This document shows positions 13,849 to 14,757 of a stretch of DNA of 14,757 bases, piece after piece. The notes under the pieces were generated by a model, which saw nothing but the letters and a program-made list of their open reading frames with translations, made no database searches and was not told the origin of the DNA. The stretch's first letter is position 1; each line of letters begins with the position of its first letter. A program made the position numbers and the translations under genes. Source of the DNA: Candidatus Kapaibacterium sp. (GTDB lineage Bacteria > Bacteroidota > Ignavibacteria > Kapaibacteriales > HRBIN21); the NCBI GenBank assembly GCA_025055465.1, contig JANWXA010000022.1:1-14757 (forward strand), read 5' to 3'.

Positions 13849-14757
13849 AAGCTGCAGGACGGCACCGGGGAAGATTCCTAAAGCGAGCACAGCGGTTGTG
13901 CTCAGCCATAGTGTTATCGTTGCTGTTCCCCCACGGATCGGTATGAGGGCTTCACGAGGCTCACGGAAGTACATTGCTACCAGGACGCCCAGGTAGAAGT
14001 AGGCAGAGATCATTGTGCCGACAACTGCTACGACAGCAAGCCATGTATATCCGGCTTCGATAGCAGCGGTGAAGAGGTAATATTTACCGAAAAAGCCCGC
14101 GAAAGGAGGAAGGCCTGTCAGGGAGAACAGAAAGACTGCCATCAGTGCTGCCAGTACGGGGTGCTGGCGGCTCAGGCCCGCATAGTCGGTAAGCTCTAAG
14201 CGATGCTCATTCTCGCGCTCTACAATTGCGACAACGACGAAGGCGCCTAACTGCATGAACAGATATGCTGCTGCGTAAAAGAGCATTCCTGCCCAGCCAC
14301 GCTCGGATTGGGCAACCATTCCCATCAATAGATACCCCGCGTGAGCTATGGAGGAGTAAGCGAGCATCCGTTTGATATTGCTCTGTACAACTGCGACAAC
14401 ATTGCCTAGCAAGATTGTTACTGCCGAGAGCACAGCAATGGCATTCTGTACTTTTGTCCCGACGGCTGGTTGTACAGCCTGGAACAGTGGCACTAAGGAG
14501 AGGACCACGGCAGCTTTTCCCACCGTGCTCATGAAGGCCGTAACAATAGTTGGTGCTCCCTGATAGACGTCAGGAACCCATTGATGAAAGGGCACAATGG
14601 CAATCTTGAAGCCGATGCCGACCAACAGTAGCCCCACGCCGATCAGCAGAAGGGTAGGCAGCATCGTGCCCTTTTGGAGCTGCAGCTGTAGGGACTCGTA
14701 GCCCATGGCTCCACTACTTCCGTAAACCATTGCAATCCCGTAGAGCAGGACGCCTGT
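13831..14757 (-). CDS. nuoN: NADH-quinone oxidoreductase subunit N, 3' part (runs off the window)
   Basis: The last 308 residues of a proton-pumping antiporter-like subunit of respiratory complex I, in the inner membrane. The reading frame is open to the last base of the window, so the 5' end is missing (full NuoN is usually about 480-500 residues). The internal ATG at 14728-14730 is not the true start. Diagnostic is GFKIAIVPFHQWVPDVYQGA, whose lysine and histidine belong to the proton path, followed by MLAYSSIAHAGYLLMG, LTGLPPFAGFFGKYYLF and further hydrophobic helices. No other nuo genes are visible; they should lie upstream on this strand beyond the right edge, since nuoN is usually last in the operon. 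The stop region overlaps the end of yraN by 18 bases. Confidence 0.95.
   Translation of the reverse strand, partial: TGVLLYGIAMVYGSSGAMGYESLQLQLQKGTMLPTLLLIGVGLLLVGIGFKIAIVPFHQWVPDVYQGAPTIVTAFMSTVGKAAVVLSLVPLFQAVQPAVGTKVQNAIAVLSAVTILLGNVVAVVQSNIKRMLAYSSIAHAGYLLMGMVAQSERGWAGMLFYAAAYLFMQLGAFVVVAIVERENEHRLELTDYAGLSRQHPVLAALMAVFLFSLTGLPPFAGFFGKYYLFTAAIEAGYTWLAVVAVVGTMISAYFYLGVLVAMYFREPREALIPIRGGTATITLWLSTTAVLALGIFPGAVLQLLERFL

Noticed and set aside
1..14757. Mobile elements, CRISPR arrays, phage or defence systems.
   Set aside because: I found no transposase, integrase, terminal repeats, regular short repeats or recognisable defence genes on either strand. YraN has a nuclease fold but is a widespread core family.

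Overview
The window suggests a bacterium of the Bacteroidota/Chlorobiota (FCB) assemblage. A Chlorobi-, Ignavibacteria- or Kapabacteria-like lineage fits better than a classical Bacteroidia. The evidence is a 1352-residue surface protein with a type IX secretion (T9SS) C-terminal sorting domain and ASPM-SPD2-Hydin-like modules, a neighbouring PorT-like outer-membrane barrel, TAnnTTTG-type promoter boxes, and visible Shine-Dalgarno sequences before several genes (GGAGGGG before speD, GAGAGG before the HIT gene, GAGG before yraN). The taxonomic placement is inference from gene content. The DNA is moderately GC-rich, densely packed and looks chromosomal. I see no transposase, phage gene, CRISPR array or plasmid function.

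Layout. On the minus strand at the left end, tRNA-Gln(UUG) (999-1070) lies 31 bases upstream of prs (PRPP synthetase, 29-967), and both are probably read from one promoter. A gene-free stretch of about 550 bases (1071-1624) follows. Its right half can fold into six successive hairpins and appears to be a long structured leader of speD. speD (S-adenosylmethionine decarboxylase, 1625-2023) and speE (spermidine synthase, 2076-2963) form a plus-strand polyamine pair. speE converges on, and overlaps by 24 bases, a five-gene minus-strand operon. In transcription order this operon is HIT/Ap4A-phosphorylase-like, rsmA (16S rRNA dimethyltransferase), a PAP2-family membrane phosphatase/phosphotransferase, a DegT/DnrJ/EryC1 aminotransferase and a GT4 glycosyltransferase. 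The first two genes are housekeeping; the last three suggest glycolipid or cell-surface polysaccharide synthesis.

Upstream of that operon, and closed by a good intrinsic terminator at 7577-7617, is a second minus-strand unit: a NarL/FixJ response regulator (12622-13338), the large T9SS surface protein (8511-12569) and an outer-membrane beta-barrel (7645-8499). A perfect 7-bp dyad sits between the regulator and the large gene. Divergent from the regulator is yraN (13474-13848). It overlaps by 18 bases the converging 3' end of nuoN, the NADH-quinone oxidoreductase subunit N, which runs off the right edge.

The most interesting element is the structured region before speD, including a 9-bp complement to its ribosome-binding site. 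This could be a cis-regulatory RNA for polyamine synthesis or an undescribed small RNA. The second is the surface-protein/barrel/regulator unit. No wholly new multi-gene system is evident.
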